DNA from: Legionella sp.
GTDB taxonomy: Bacteria; Pseudomonadota; Gammaproteobacteria; Legionellales; Legionellaceae
Length of the DNA: 64,000 nt
Assembly: GCA_002786165.1 (NCBI GenBank)
Contig: PEQK01000009.1
Span: forward strand, 1 to 64,000
Direction: 5' to 3'
Numbering within the stretch: position 1 is the stretch's first letter; every line of letters begins with the position of its first letter. The notes beneath the pieces were generated by a model. That model was given only the letters and a program-made list of their open reading frames with translations. It made no database searches and was not told the origin of the DNA. The position numbers and the translations under genes were made by a program. Below, in pieces: positions 7,215 to 17,325 of the stretch.

Positions 7215-9119
7215 TCAAATACCAACAGGCTGCTCTACAATCTCAACCTGTAAATGGGGTAATAACTCATTATGAAATTCTGGAACCAGATTTTTTAAGA
7301 GATGTAATAATTGTTTTTGTTGATTGAGTTCGCAGGCTTGATGAATCAGTGCCATGGTTTGCATGAGATCATCCCAATTCATTTCTCGGAATTTTGCTTG
7401 AAATAGTTTTTCATGCTCTGTAGGCACGAGTTGTTCGGAGGCATGAAATAATTCTTCAAATAATTTTTCACCGGGTCGTAACCCAATAAATTTTATCTGA
7501 ATGTCTTTCCCAGGTGTTTTCCCAGCCAGGCGAATAATTTGTTCTGCCAGATACATGATTTTGATGGGTTCGCCCATGTCTAAAACAAAAATTTCACCAC
7601 CAGATCCATTGGCCATAGCTTGCAAAATCAATTGACTGGCTTCAGGAATGGTCATAAAAAAACGTTCCATATCCGGATGAGTGACTGTTAAAGGGCCACC
7701 GCTGGCCAATTGCTTTTGGAACAGAGGTAAGACTGAGCCTACTGAGCCTAAGACATTTCCAAATCGAACTGTAATAAATTGCGTGGTCACTCGGGTGTTA
7801 AGATTTTGGCAGTAAATTTCAGCGACACGTTTGGTGGTGCCCATGATATTGGTGGGATTCACGGCTTTATCGCTTGAAATCATGATGAATTTTTCAACTC
7901 CTGCGGCCGCGCTGGCTTCAGCCACAATTTGAGTACCAATGATATTATTACAAATGGCAGCTCGGATTTGATGTTCGAGAATAGGGACATGTTTATAAGC
8001 TGCCGCATGAAATACGATGTTAGGTTGTACGCGTTGGAAAAGAGCTTTTATAGCCACTGCATCAATGACGTTTGCCAATATCGGTTCGATGCTGATGGTT
8101 GGAAACTCTTGGCTGAGATTTTGCTCGACTTGATATAAATTAAACTCACTATGGTCCAATAGAATAATTTTTTGAGGCTGAAGCATCATGATTTGACGAC
8201 ATAATTCCGAGCCAATTGAACCGCCTGCACCTGTTACTAGAATACAGCGTTCATGGATGTTGGCTGCAATTTTATCCCAAGATAATGTCACTTGATCGCG
8301 ACCTAAAAGATCATCGATACTGACTTGACGTAATGCATTGACGTCAACTTGCCCCAAGGCCAAAGCCTGGACGCTAGGCAATGTGCGAAAAGGTCGCATG
8401 CTGGCTTCGCAAAAACTGACGATACGTCGCATGTCCGCTGAGTTTGCAGAAGGAATCGCAATAAAGAGCAAATCAACTTGATGCTGCAACACCATCGCAG
8501 GTAGGTCGTTGATAGACCCGAGCACGGGGACACCATGGAGCTCTAGGCCTTGCTTGGATGTATCGTCATCCATAAATCCAACAGGGATATAGATCAAGGT
8601 GCGTTTTAAATCACGAACCAATCCAGCACCTGCTTGACCTGCGCCAACGATCAAAATACGTTGGACGATGTCGTCTGTTTGAATAGGGGCCTGATGACGT
8701 TTGTCTGTCCAATAGCGCAACACCAAACGGCCGCCACACAGCAATGCAGTGAGAATAAGGCAATATAACGGTAAGACACGTCGGGGGACCACTTCAAAAA
8801 TAGAAATAAAATGCAGAAAAGGGGTTGCTAAAATGACGGATACGACCGTTGCTTGCATGACGCGAATTACGTCACTTAAGGAAGAAAAATGCCATAAACC
8901 GCGGTATACTTTAAATTTAAAATAGCAAATAATTTGACCAATTACTAAAATAGAGAGCGCGGTTAACGCGTCTTTGGCCAATAAATGAGACACAATACCA
9001 TCTGCGGCATATTTGAACCAATATACAATAATCCAGGCAACAGGCATGGCCAATATATCAAATGCTATACAAGGTAGTTTGGATTTGTTTTTTTCAAAAA
9101 AAGATTTTACATTCAGCAT
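7215..9119 (-). CDS. Membrane nucleotide-sugar 4,6-dehydratase/epimerase, CapD/WbpM type
   Basis: A 634-residue protein of the large CapD/WbpM/PglF family. Four or five membrane helices fill residues 1-145. A first Rossmann motif (GAGQAGAGLVRDL) starts a CoA-binding-like domain, and the second (VTGAGGSIGSELCRQ) starts the catalytic extended short-chain dehydrogenase domain. The active-site block reads SSDKAVNPTNIMGTTKR, where methionine replaces the usual catalytic tyrosine as in other UDP-GlcNAc 4,6-dehydratases. Such enzymes make the first intermediate of QuiNAc, FucNAc or bacillosamine for surface glycans. Start ATG 9119 is preferred over GTG 9137 because TGAGGA lies just before it. No other glycan genes are nearby. 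Confidence 0.9.
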   Translation of the reverse strand: MLNVKSFFEKNKSKLPCIAFDILAMPVAWIIVYWFKYAADGIVSHLLAKDALTALSILVIGQIICYFKFKVYRGLWHFSSLSDVIRVMQATVVSVILATPFLHFISIFEVVPRRVLPLYCLILTALLCGGRLVLRYWTDKRHQAPIQTDDIVQRILIVGAGQAGAGLVRDLKRTLIYIPVGFMDDDTSKQGLELHGVPVLGSINDLPAMVLQHQVDLLFIAIPSANSADMRRIVSFCEASMRPFRTLPSVQALALGQVDVNALRQVSIDDLLGRDQVTLSWDKIAANIHERCILVTGAGGSIGSELCRQIMMLQPQKIILLDHSEFNLYQVEQNLSQEFPTISIEPILANVIDAVAIKALFQRVQPNIVFHAAAYKHVPILEHQIRAAICNNIIGTQIVAEASAAAGVEKFIMISSDKAVNPTNIMGTTKRVAEIYCQNLNTRVTTQFITVRFGNVLGSVGSVLPLFQKQLASGGPLTVTHPDMERFFMTIPEASQLILQAMANGSGGEIFVLDMGEPIKIMYLAEQIIRLAGKTPGKDIQIKFIGLRPGEKLFEELFHASEQLVPTEHEKLFQAKFREMNWDDLMQTMALIHQACELNQQKQLLHLLKNLVPEFHNELLPHLQVEIVEQPVGI

Positions 9120-9202
9120 GAGTTCCTCAGTATCCACTGGGAAAGTATAGTATATATGATATTGTATTCAAGAATTTCTCGAATAGTGATGAATTTAATT
9201 CG

Positions 9203-9289
9203 TGGTACCGAGGGTCGGAGTCGAACCGACACGATGTCACCATCACCGGATTTTGAATCCGGCGCGTCTACCAATTCCGCCACCCCGGC
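9203..9289 (-). tRNA. tRNA-Leu (anticodon CAA)
   Basis: The minus strand reads GCCGGGGTGGCGGAATTGG at the 5' end, a 5-bp anticodon stem CCGGA/TCCGG enclosing the loop TTCAAAA (anticodon CAA), a variable arm, the T arm with GGTTCGACTCC, and an encoded CCA. The acceptor stem GCCGGGG pairs with CCTCGGT through two G-U pairs. The discriminator is A, as expected for leucine. Length is 87 nt including CCA. Confidence 0.95.
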
Positions 9290-9425
9290 ACAGGGAAGCG
9301 CATATTATAACAAAGAAAATTTTCAATACAATAGGCAAAGTAGAGATAAAAAGTGTGATGTAGGATTTGACCTTATAAAACATGCACTATACTGAGATAT
9401 AAAACACCAACTGAGAACCCTGAAC

Positions 9426-10310
9426 ATGGCACATTCTATCAAAAAAAGCACTGTTTCTGCTGTTCAGAGGGTGCATGATTATTATTCAGACCTTCTGAGT
9501 TTCATGCCTCATTTGGTGTATTGGGTCGATGAACAAGGCATATTGAAAGGATGTAATCATCATTTCAAACAAATCTTCCGTATCAAAGAGTGTGATCTTG
9601 GGGTGATTCAACCTTATAGAAAAATAGGTGGTGTTTTTCATTTGGATGCGAAACATGTCACATTACTCCAAGAAGAAGATCAATGCGTGATTGAGGCTGA
9701 TCAAGGTAAACACAATACGTTACTATCGATAAAAACCACTACAAAAAATCATCCCATCCAAGATTATTTATGTAATCGTGATCCCTTGCATGATCATAAA
9801 GGCCAGGTCATAGGCGCGATTGTTGTGATGATGGAGGCAGTAAGGTCCCAAGGTATCACATCGCAAACCATTGCTGAGCTCAACCCCGTTAAGGCATTAG
9901 AGCACCCGCCGGCCATTTTGATTGTTGAAGATAATACGATTGCTCGCACAGTGGCGGAATCATTATTCAAGTCTCTAGATTGCCAAGTGGATTCTGTTGA
10001 GTCATACAAAAATGCGGCCGCGTTATTTCAACCCGGTAAATATGATTTGGTGGTGATGGATATTGAATTAGAAGATGCCAGTGGGTATTTCATAGCCAAA
10101 AAATTTCGGGGCTCAGAAAAAAATACGCAATATCATGTGCCGATTATTGCATTAACGTCTCATTCTGCTGATAGCATCAAATTTTATTGTGATGATTATT
10201 ATATGGAAGGTGCGCTGAATAAACCTTTGAATGCGGTGCAAGCAGAACAACTGTTGGAACGATATGTTTATAAAAAAGATACCGTGGTGGGTGGTTTGAA
10301 ACACGCATGA
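9426..10310 (+). CDS. PAS domain - response-regulator receiver protein without kinase
   Basis: A 294-residue protein. Residues about 20-135 read as a PAS sensor (SFMPHLVYWVDEQGILKGCNHHFKQIF, later a short PAC-like end). Residues 162-285 form a receiver domain: acidic pair E168/D169, phospho-acceptor D212 in LVVMDIELED, T244 and K266 in the switch positions. No histidine kinase, ATPase or DNA-binding domain is present. The receiver must therefore be phosphorylated by a kinase encoded elsewhere, or act as a sink or through protein contacts. The layout resembles the sensing part of hybrid kinases that lost the kinase core. Neighbours give no clue to the signal. Confidence 0.85.
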   Translation: MAHSIKKSTVSAVQRVHDYYSDLLSFMPHLVYWVDEQGILKGCNHHFKQIFRIKECDLGVIQPYRKIGGVFHLDAKHVTLLQEEDQCVIEADQGKHNTLLSIKTTTKNHPIQDYLCNRDPLHDHKGQVIGAIVVMMEAVRSQGITSQTIAELNPVKALEHPPAILIVEDNTIARTVAESLFKSLDCQVDSVESYKNAAALFQPGKYDLVVMDIELEDASGYFIAKKFRGSEKNTQYHVPIIALTSHSADSIKFYCDDYYMEGALNKPLNAVQAEQLLERYVYKKDTVVGGLKHA

Positions 10311-10315
10311 GTGTT

Positions 10316-10335
10316 TTCGCCCCGTGAGGGGCGAA
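10316..10335. terminator. GC-rich hairpin between convergent genes
   Basis: TTCGCCCC, loop GTGA, GGGGCGAA give a perfect 8-bp stem exactly between the PAS-receiver stop and the nadA stop. It is strong enough to end transcripts from both sides, though no T-run follows on either strand. Confidence 0.6.
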
Positions 10336-10342
10336 GCATGAA

Positions 10343-11689
10343 TCAAGATAGGGTGCCTTCCGTAATGTCTATCATGTTTTGTAATGCTTTTTTTGCATTA
10401 TCAATCACCCAATTTTGATCTTGAGTATTCAGACGTTGACGTATACCTGTGAATTCAGACACCATATCTCCAGCACGGACTTCATTATAAGCCATTGGTT
10501 TGCCTTGGCGGAGTAAATCTATCAACCCAATCAAATGAGGGGGATCATTACGAGACATCGTAGCGCAACCACATCCCATGCCGGGCGTGGCTGCATTATT
10601 GGGTGCTTCTGCCATATTGACTACTTTGATGCCCAAATTTCGGCAATATTGCTGTAGATTTTGGACCATATGGTGTTCGGTGGCAATGGCATAGCGTTGC
10701 GTATTGGCGCGATCATGTACCACATAATCCCAAATGAAAGCTGTTGAACCTGCATGTTGAGCTGTGCGTATGACTTCTAAACGACATTCTGGATGAGCAA
10801 TTGTGGTATAACCTTGTTCATGCCAATAATCGCACATGCTTGCTTGAAAATGGGTGTGCACGGCGCACTCACTGCCAAATAAAATCAATTCCGCTTGATC
10901 AAATTGGTCTAATGTTGCTTTATCTTGGGCGGCCAGTTGGTATTGCGCGCCGGCAGTCCCGCCAGGCCAATACGCTAAATTTTTAATACCCAACCAATGC
11001 GCCACATTTTCTCCCATATGTCGATCAGGGATAAACAATATTTTTTTGTGTTTGTCTCTTGCCCATTGCATGATTTTTTTGACATTAGAACTGGTACAGA
11101 CGGCACCACCTTGTGCGCCGGTCATGGCTTTGACTCGCCCAGATGTATTCATATAACAAATCGGGACTATGGCGTCATTGCCATATCGTTCATTCAGATC
11201 AAGAAAAGCGGGCTCTACCATAAAGTCTTTGGCTAAGATTTCCATGGTACAACCTGATTTTGGATTCGTAATATACACCTGTTGGTTGTCATGGGCCAAA
11301 ATACGAATCGATTCTGCCATAAAATGTACCGCAGATTCGATGATGACTGATTTTTCTGGATGATTGGCTGCCATCAAGGCGAGTTGATAAGAATCTCCAA
11401 CTTGGCCACCAAATTGTTCAACCAAACGTACAATGTCGCCCCCCATATAATAATGGGCCAGAAGTAATAATTGATCACCAAAATGGGTTTTGGCTTGTTC
11501 CATGTAAGGCGTCATCCACTTCACAACTGTGGTCAATTTTCGATCGGGCAGGGCAAGATATTCTTCAGCATAGGGCATGAATTCAGGCTGATACCAATCG
11601 AGTGGATAATCACTTTGACAAATCGTCATGTCTTGAGTGATACGCATGGTGGAGGTCTGAGGATGATAGATATTATTGGATGTGAGCAT
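10343..11689 (-). CDS. nadA: Quinolinate synthase NadA
   Basis: A 448-residue NadA, the iron-sulphur enzyme that condenses iminoaspartate with dihydroxyacetone phosphate to quinolinate in de novo NAD synthesis. Visible family marks include YMNTSGRVKAMTG, the cysteine-containing CTSSN, HPECRLEVI and the C-terminal GCGCATMSRN, which together supply cluster-ligating cysteines. It is about 100 residues longer than E. coli NadA, as in several other gammaproteobacteria. The first ATG at 11689 is preceded by AGAGGTG. It is the last gene of a purB-nadB-nadA run, 9 bases after nadB, and ends against a convergent hairpin. Confidence 0.95.
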   Translation of the reverse strand: MLTSNNIYHPQTSTMRITQDMTICQSDYPLDWYQPEFMPYAEEYLALPDRKLTTVVKWMTPYMEQAKTHFGDQLLLLAHYYMGGDIVRLVEQFGGQVGDSYQLALMAANHPEKSVIIESAVHFMAESIRILAHDNQQVYITNPKSGCTMEILAKDFMVEPAFLDLNERYGNDAIVPICYMNTSGRVKAMTGAQGGAVCTSSNVKKIMQWARDKHKKILFIPDRHMGENVAHWLGIKNLAYWPGGTAGAQYQLAAQDKATLDQFDQAELILFGSECAVHTHFQASMCDYWHEQGYTTIAHPECRLEVIRTAQHAGSTAFIWDYVVHDRANTQRYAIATEHHMVQNLQQYCRNLGIKVVNMAEAPNNAATPGMGCGCATMSRNDPPHLIGLIDLLRQGKPMAYNEVRAGDMVSEFTGIRQRLNTQDQNWVIDNAKKALQNMIDITEGTLS

Positions 11690-11698
11690 AAGGCACCT

Positions 11699-13336
11699 CT
11701 AACTGGGAAAAGAATGTAAGGGAGTACTCATTTGTGAAATGCTTTCTCGAGCTTTTGCTTCCTTATGAGGAAAATCTTCTCGATAATGGCCACCACGTGA
11801 TTCACGACGCGATAATGCAGCGCGAACAATAAGCTCTGCATTCAAAACAATATTACGCAATTCGATCAAATCACGGGTCAAACGATGTTTCCAATAATAT
11901 TCTTCGATGATGGTCCGTCGTTTGGTAATCAGTTGTAATAAATCTTGTAAGCCAGCTTCGGTTCGAACAATGCCCGCATATGACGTCATTTCACCGCGTA
12001 ATCCCAACCAATGTGCATTAATTTGACTGGCACGACGTGCATTGTCTTCACTGACCGAGGATTGCCAATTGGGAATGTGATGAGCGCTGGGAATAGGGTG
12101 GACGATATCTTGAAGAGATGCTGATGCAGCATGCGAAGCCATGACCACGGCTTCTAATAATGAATTGGATGCAAGACGATTTGCGCCGTGCAGTCCTGTA
12201 AACCCCACTTCACCAATGGCATACAGTCGCTTGAGATCCGTATGGCCATGGATATCCGTCAATATTCCGCCACATTGATAGTGCGCCGCAGGAACGACTG
12301 GAATCAAATCTTGGCTCATATCGATACCAATCGAAAGTAGGGTTTGGAAGATTTGTGGAAAACGTTTGCTTAAAAAAGCTCTTGATTGATGTCGGATGTC
12401 TAAATAAACAAAATTATGATCGCTTTGTTCTATCTCAGTGAAAATGGCGCGCGATACCACGTCACGCGTGGCAAGCTCTAAGTGCTCGGGCGCATAATGC
12501 TGCATGAATCTTGCATCGGTATCTGGGTGTTTGAGAAGCGCACCTTCACCGCGTACTGCTTCTGAGATCAAAAAATTATGTAAACTGTGGTGATACAGCA
12601 AGGTGGGATGGAATTGATAAAACTCCATATTACCGACTCGTGCGCCCGCGCGATAGGCCATTGCCACACCATCGCCTGTGGCAATCATAGGGTTGGAGGT
12701 GTAGCGATACGTTTTACCAGCACCGCCAGTCGCTAAGACCACGCAGCGTGCGACCACCGTATGAATTTGATGGGTTTGGGCATCTAAAATGTAAGCACCA
12801 AGTACTTCACCCTGAGTATCTGTCCGATGGGGGTGATAGTGTGTGATTAAATTGATTGCAATATGGTCTTCAAATAAATGGACTTGAGGATGTTGCTTGA
12901 CCCAGGCTAATAATGCTTCCACCAATGTTTCACCCGTTCTATCTCCGCAGTTGTAGATGCGACGATGAGAGTGACCACCTTCTTGTGCTAAATGAGATTG
13001 AAACTGAATGGCATATGCTTGTAATTGGGCAATAGCGCTAGGGCCTTGTTGAATAATCGTTTCAACATGGGGTCGATAGGATAACCCATCCCCTGAGCGC
13101 AATGTATCGGTAATGTGCGATTCGATAGAATCTTCACGCAAAGAGACAGCGGCGATTCCGCCTTGAGCATAACGACTGTTACATTCTTCCGCTGATACTT
13201 TACTTAGAAGTGCAATGGTGACGCCAGGATTGTTTTGTAGTAATTGCGCACAATAATGCAATCCTGCCAATCCTGAACCGATCACCAAAACATCAAACTC
13301 TAAAACTCGTCCCTGTTGTAAATGGGGCAGTGTCAT
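11699..13336 (-). CDS. nadB: L-aspartate oxidase NadB
   Basis: A 545-residue flavoprotein that oxidises L-aspartate to iminoaspartate, the substrate of NadA. It opens with the FAD-binding motif VIGSGLAGLHYC. Further marks are SRYAQGGIAAV, the active-site region YQFHPTLLYHH and HYQCGGILTD. The C-terminal FAD-contact GLHGANRLASNSLLEAVV completes the succinate-dehydrogenase-like fold. The ATG overlaps the purB stop by four bases (ATGA), so translation is coupled, and nadA follows directly. All parts look intact. Confidence 0.97.
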   Translation of the reverse strand: MTLPHLQQGRVLEFDVLVIGSGLAGLHYCAQLLQNNPGVTIALLSKVSAEECNSRYAQGGIAAVSLREDSIESHITDTLRSGDGLSYRPHVETIIQQGPSAIAQLQAYAIQFQSHLAQEGGHSHRRIYNCGDRTGETLVEALLAWVKQHPQVHLFEDHIAINLITHYHPHRTDTQGEVLGAYILDAQTHQIHTVVARCVVLATGGAGKTYRYTSNPMIATGDGVAMAYRAGARVGNMEFYQFHPTLLYHHSLHNFLISEAVRGEGALLKHPDTDARFMQHYAPEHLELATRDVVSRAIFTEIEQSDHNFVYLDIRHQSRAFLSKRFPQIFQTLLSIGIDMSQDLIPVVPAAHYQCGGILTDIHGHTDLKRLYAIGEVGFTGLHGANRLASNSLLEAVVMASHAASASLQDIVHPIPSAHHIPNWQSSVSEDNARRASQINAHWLGLRGEMTSYAGIVRTEAGLQDLLQLITKRRTIIEEYYWKHRLTRDLIELRNIVLNAELIVRAALSRRESRGGHYREDFPHKEAKARESISQMSTPLHSFPS

Positions 13337-14703
13337 GAAAAAGCTTTGACCAACAGTTGGGCCAAACCGATGTATTTGTCGGGAGATAATTGTAGCAAAC
13401 GCTCCTTGGCATCACTGGGAATGTCTAAGCTTTGAATAAACGGGGTTAAATGTGCTTGATCCAAGCCGTGGCCTCGTGTCAAATCACGAACTTGTTCATA
13501 AGCTTGGGGAATATGATAGCGTCTCATCACCGTTTGAATTGCTTCAGCAACAACATCCCAATTTGTGTCTAAATCGGCTGCCAATGCGCTTTGATTAATT
13601 TGTAGTTTATCATTGCCTTGTGCAATCGATTGATACGCGATAAGGGCATAAGCAAAGGCCACACCTAAATTACGCAATACCGTAGAATCTGACAAGTCGC
13701 GTTGTAGACGTGATCGAGGTAATTTATTGGCAAAATGCTCAAACAATGCATTTGATAATCCCAAATTACCTTCGGCATTTTCAAAATCAATAGGATTGAC
13801 TTTATGTGGCATGGTGGACGAGCCCACTTCGCCAGCGATGGTTTTTTGTTTAAAGTAACCAAGAGAAATATAAGACCAGATATCACTCGTATAATCGAGT
13901 AAAATGGTATTGATTCTGATCATCAGATGAGAGACTTCTGCAATGCCATCATGCGGTTCAATTTGAGTGGTGTAGGGACTGAACGATAATCCCAAAGAAG
14001 AAATGAATTGCGCACAGTGTTTACGCCAATCGACTTCAGGATACGCTATACAGTGCGCATTGTAATTACCCACAGCGCCGTTGAATTTCGCCGAAATTAA
14101 TATTTCTACCAATTGTTGCAAAGGTCGTTTTAAGCGGGCAACAAAATTAATCAATTCTTTGCCCATTGTTGTTGGCGTTGCTGGTTGTCCATGTGTTCGA
14201 GACAACATCGGTAAATCACCGTGTTGTTTTCCCAACAGCGTGATGCCGCCGGTGATTTCAGCCAACGTAGGTTGAATCACTTGCGCAATAGCTTCTTTGA
14301 TCATCAGCGCGTATGCCACATTATTGATGTCTTCAGACGTGCAGGCAAAATGAATGAAACTACTTAATCCGTGAACACAGGATGCATGTTCTAATTTTTC
14401 TCTCAAATAATACTCAATCGCTTTCACATCGTGATTGGTTTGTTTTTCATAGGCTTTGACTTTCATGGCTTCATGTTCATCAAATTGCTTCAGAAGATTG
14501 TCCAAAAACGCGTGCGCTGCATCATTTAGAGGAGGAACTTCAGGAATAAGGTTATTCGCGGCCAAAGATTCTAACCAGCGAATTTCCACCAGAAGACGAT
14601 AATAAATCAACGCATACTCACTAAAAAACGGGCTCAAAGCCATGGTTTTTTTGAGATAACGTCCGTCAATGGGACAAATAGCATTCAAAGGAGATAGCGT
14701 CAT
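13333..14703 (-). CDS. purB: Adenylosuccinate lyase PurB
   Basis: A 456-residue member of the fumarase/aspartase superfamily that removes fumarate from SAICAR and adenylosuccinate in purine synthesis. The signature GSSTMPHKVNPIDFENAEGN is fully conserved, as are TSEDINN and LSRTHGQPATPTT, which carry active-site Ser, Thr and His residues. Length equals that of E. coli PurB. It leads an operon with nadB and nadA. Fumarate made here can also be an electron acceptor for NadB, but operon logic of that kind is inference. The ATG at 14703 has only a weak ribosome-binding sequence. Confidence 0.97.
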   Translation of the reverse strand: MTLSPLNAICPIDGRYLKKTMALSPFFSEYALIYYRLLVEIRWLESLAANNLIPEVPPLNDAAHAFLDNLLKQFDEHEAMKVKAYEKQTNHDVKAIEYYLREKLEHASCVHGLSSFIHFACTSEDINNVAYALMIKEAIAQVIQPTLAEITGGITLLGKQHGDLPMLSRTHGQPATPTTMGKELINFVARLKRPLQQLVEILISAKFNGAVGNYNAHCIAYPEVDWRKHCAQFISSLGLSFSPYTTQIEPHDGIAEVSHLMIRINTILLDYTSDIWSYISLGYFKQKTIAGEVGSSTMPHKVNPIDFENAEGNLGLSNALFEHFANKLPRSRLQRDLSDSTVLRNLGVAFAYALIAYQSIAQGNDKLQINQSALAADLDTNWDVVAEAIQTVMRRYHIPQAYEQVRDLTRGHGLDQAHLTPFIQSLDIPSDAKERLLQLSPDKYIGLAQLLVKAFS

Positions 14704-14847
14704 CAGTCTGTCGTCTTATAGGAAAGTGCCTATGATATTAGATTAAGCCCAATATGTGAATATAAGATGAGGGTGATACTTGAACTTTGTAAAAAATAAA
14801 AAAGTGAGTACAATGATGCAATCTAAAAATATTGCCTAGAGGTTCGG

Positions 14848-17244
14848 ATGCAGGGCTGTGTAAATACAATTGATTTTCAACGCGTTGGATTGCAGGATAT
14901 TGATCAAGTGGGAGGTAAAAATGCTTCTCTGGGAGAAATGATTTGTAATTTATCTGCCGCTCAAGTCGCGGTTCCAGCTGGTTTTGCGACCACAGCCGAT
15001 GCGTTTCGTGTGTTCCTGTCTCAAAACAACCTTGATAAAAAAATTCATCAAGCTTTAGAACCCTTGAATGTGGATGATGTTCAAGAGTTGGCTAAAGTTG
15101 GCCAGATGATTCGTCAATGGATCAAAGAAACGCCTTTACTTCCTGAGTTTGAAAAAGACATTCTCACAGCGTATGCCGCTTTGAAGCAAGCGATAGGTCA
15201 CGATGATTTTTCTGTGGCAGTTCGTTCCTCAGCCACCGCTGAAGATTTACCCGACGCATCTTTTGCAGGACAACAAGAAACATTTCTAAATGTGAATGGG
15301 GTCGATGCTATTTTAATGGCCATCAAAGAGGTCTTTGCCTCCTTGTTTAATGATCGGGCTATTGCTTACCGTGTCCACCATGGATTTGATCATCATGCTG
15401 TGGCTTTGTCCGCAGGTATTCAACAAATGGTGCGTTCTGATTTGGCTTCCAGTGGCGTCATGTTTACGGTTGATACTGAATCAGGTTTTGATCAAGTGGT
15501 GTTAATCACTTCGTCTTATGGCCTTGGAGAATTAGTGGTTCAAGGTGCTGTGAATCCGGATGAATTTTATGTGCACAAACCCGCTTTGAAAGCAGGTAAA
15601 TCTGCAGTGATTCGCCGCAATCTCGGCGCAAAAGCCACAAAAATGGTTTACTGTGAGCAGTCTGCGGTTAAAACTGAAAAAGTATCCCCTGAACAACAGA
15701 GCCAATTTTCTCTGACCGTAGCTGAAATTGAAGAATTAGCACAGCATGCATTAACCATTGAAGCTCATTATGGTCGTCCGATGGACATTGAATGGGCCAA
15801 AGATGGTCTAGACGGTCGTTTATATATTCTTCAAGCTCGCCCAGAAACAGTGACGAGTCGCGCTTCACAGCAAATTTTAGAACGTTATCATCTGAAACAA
15901 CGTGGAAATATTTTAGTCGAAGGCCGAAGTATTGGACAACGAATCGGTAAAGGTAGAGTACGGGTGATTCGTAATGTTCAAGAATTGCATCGTGTATCTC
16001 CGGGAGATGTTTTGGTCTCGGACATGACAGATCCTGATTGGGAACCCGTTATGAAGCGTGCCGCTGCCATTATCACTAATCGCGGTGGCCGAACGTGTCA
16101 TGCGGCCATCATTGCACGTGAACTAGGCATTCCGGCTGTGGTGGGTTGTGGTAATGCAACTGATGTGTTGCAAGAAAATGATTTGGTGACTGTGTCTTGT
16201 GCGGAAGGGGAAACAGGGTATATTTATGAAGGGTTGTTGCCGTTTGAGCGGGTGTCTTTAGATATTGAAACCATGCCTGTTTTACCCGTAAAGGTGATGT
16301 TGAACGTCGGCAATCCTGAACGTGCGTTTGCCTTTCAATCGATACCGAATGCTGGTGTGGGTTTGGCGCGGTTAGAGTTTCTGATTTCTAATACGATTGG
16401 CATTCATCCGCATGCTTTATTAAATTTTGATACCTTGCAAGATGCTGACTTGAAGCAAGTGATAGCAGAAAAAACTGCTGCGTACGCATCACCAGTGGAG
16501 TTTTATATTGAACGATTGAAAGAAGGTATTGCGACTATTGCTGCAGCTTTTTCTTCCAAACCAGTCATTGTACGTTTGTCAGATTTTAAAACCAATGAAT
16601 ACGCCAATTTGATTGGCGGAGAGTATTACGAGCCGAAAGAAGAAAATCCAATGTTGGGTTTTCGTGGCGCATCGCGTTATGTGTCTCCTCATTTTAATGA
16701 TTGTTTTGCTTTGGAATGTCGTGCAATAAAACGTGTTCGTGAAGACATGGGATTGACCAATGTTGAAATCATGATTCCTTTTGTACGTACGGTTTCAGAA
16801 GCCAAAGCAGTGATTGAGCTATTGGCCAAAGAGGGGTTGGTGCGAGGTGAGCATGGGTTACGCATCATTATGATGTGTGAAATTCCTTCTAATGCTTTGC
16901 TGGCAGATGAGTTTTTGACTTATTTTGATGGGTTTTCAATCGGTTCAAATGACTTAACCCAATTAACCTTAGGCATCGATCGAGATTCTGCATTAATTGC
17001 GTCTCAATTTGATGAACGGAATGATGCTGTAAAAGCATTATTACATTTGGCTATTGCAGCTTGTAAACGTCAAGGAAAATATATTGGCATTTGCGGTCAA
17101 GGACCCTCCGATCATCCTGATTTTGCGCAATGGTTGATGCAAGAAGGGATTGATAGCTTATCTCTTAATCCTGATTCGGTATTAGATACTTGTGTTTTTT
17201 TAGGAAAAATGGCCGCTGACATCATCTCTCCCTCTGTGGCGTAG
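14848..17244 (+). CDS. ppsA: Phosphoenolpyruvate synthase
   Basis: A 798-residue PEP synthase, converting pyruvate, ATP and water to PEP, AMP and phosphate for gluconeogenesis. The N-terminal ATP-grasp part starts [11 protein letters not shown] and includes [21 protein letters not shown]. The swivelling phosphohistidine domain has [15 protein letters not shown] with the catalytic His. The C-terminal TIM barrel has LGFRGASRY and the loop containing CGQGPSD with its catalytic Cys. GAGG stands 8 bases before the ATG. It is transcribed divergently from purB. A PEP-making enzyme suits an organism that lives on amino acids and pyruvate. Confidence 0.97.
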   Translation: MQGCVNTIDFQRVGLQDIDQVGGKNASLGEMICNLSAAQVAVPAGFATTADAFRVFLSQNNLDKKIHQALEPLNVDDVQELAKVGQMIRQWIKETPLLPEFEKDILTAYAALKQAIGHDDFSVAVRSSATAEDLPDASFAGQQETFLNVNGVDAILMAIKEVFASLFNDRAIAYRVHHGFDHHAVALSAGIQQMVRSDLASSGVMFTVDTESGFDQVVLITSSYGLGELVVQGAVNPDEFYVHKPALKAGKSAVIRRNLGAKATKMVYCEQSAVKTEKVSPEQQSQFSLTVAEIEELAQHALTIEAHYGRPMDIEWAKDGLDGRLYILQARPETVTSRASQQILERYHLKQRGNILVEGRSIGQRIGKGRVRVIRNVQELHRVSPGDVLVSDMTDPDWEPVMKRAAAIITNRGGRTCHAAIIARELGIPAVVGCGNATDVLQENDLVTVSCAEGETGYIYEGLLPFERVSLDIETMPVLPVKVMLNVGNPERAFAFQSIPNAGVGLARLEFLISNTIGIHPHALLNFDTLQDADLKQVIAEKTAAYASPVEFYIERLKEGIATIAAAFSSKPVIVRLSDFKTNEYANLIGGEYYEPKEENPMLGFRGASRYVSPHFNDCFALECRAIKRVREDMGLTNVEIMIPFVRTVSEAKAVIELLAKEGLVRGEHGLRIIMMCEIPSNALLADEFLTYFDGFSIGSNDLTQLTLGIDRDSALIASQFDERNDAVKALLHLAIAACKRQGKYIGICGQGPSDHPDFAQWLMQEGIDSLSLNPDSVLDTCVFLGKMAADIISPSVA

Positions 17245-17247
17245 CAA

Positions 17248-17287
17248 CCTTCTCCCCCAGGGGAGAAGCCCGTAGGGCGGATGAGGG
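17248..17287. repeat. Dispersed palindromic repeat, copy 1
   Basis: CCTTCTCCCCCAGGGGAGAAG followed by CCCGTAGGGCGGATGAGGG. It combines one short palindrome with a small GCCC/GGGC stem. Related copies stand at 35685, 38145, 48386 and, in the opposite orientation, 62721. It sits just after the ppsA stop. Confidence 0.7.
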
Positions 17288-17325
17288 CACATTCCAAGTA
17301 TAAAAGCCTAAAAATCGGAACCAAA

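Noticed and set aside
7022..7225. Small minus-strand frame of 67 aa between the IDO and CapD-type genes
   Set aside because: It overlaps the end of the CapD-type gene, lacks a ribosome-binding site and has no recognisable pattern.
17281..17325. Upstream ATG as the antiporter start
   Set aside because: It lies inside a dispersed repeat and adds residues without family similarity; ATG 17326 leads directly into the hydrophobic N-terminus.
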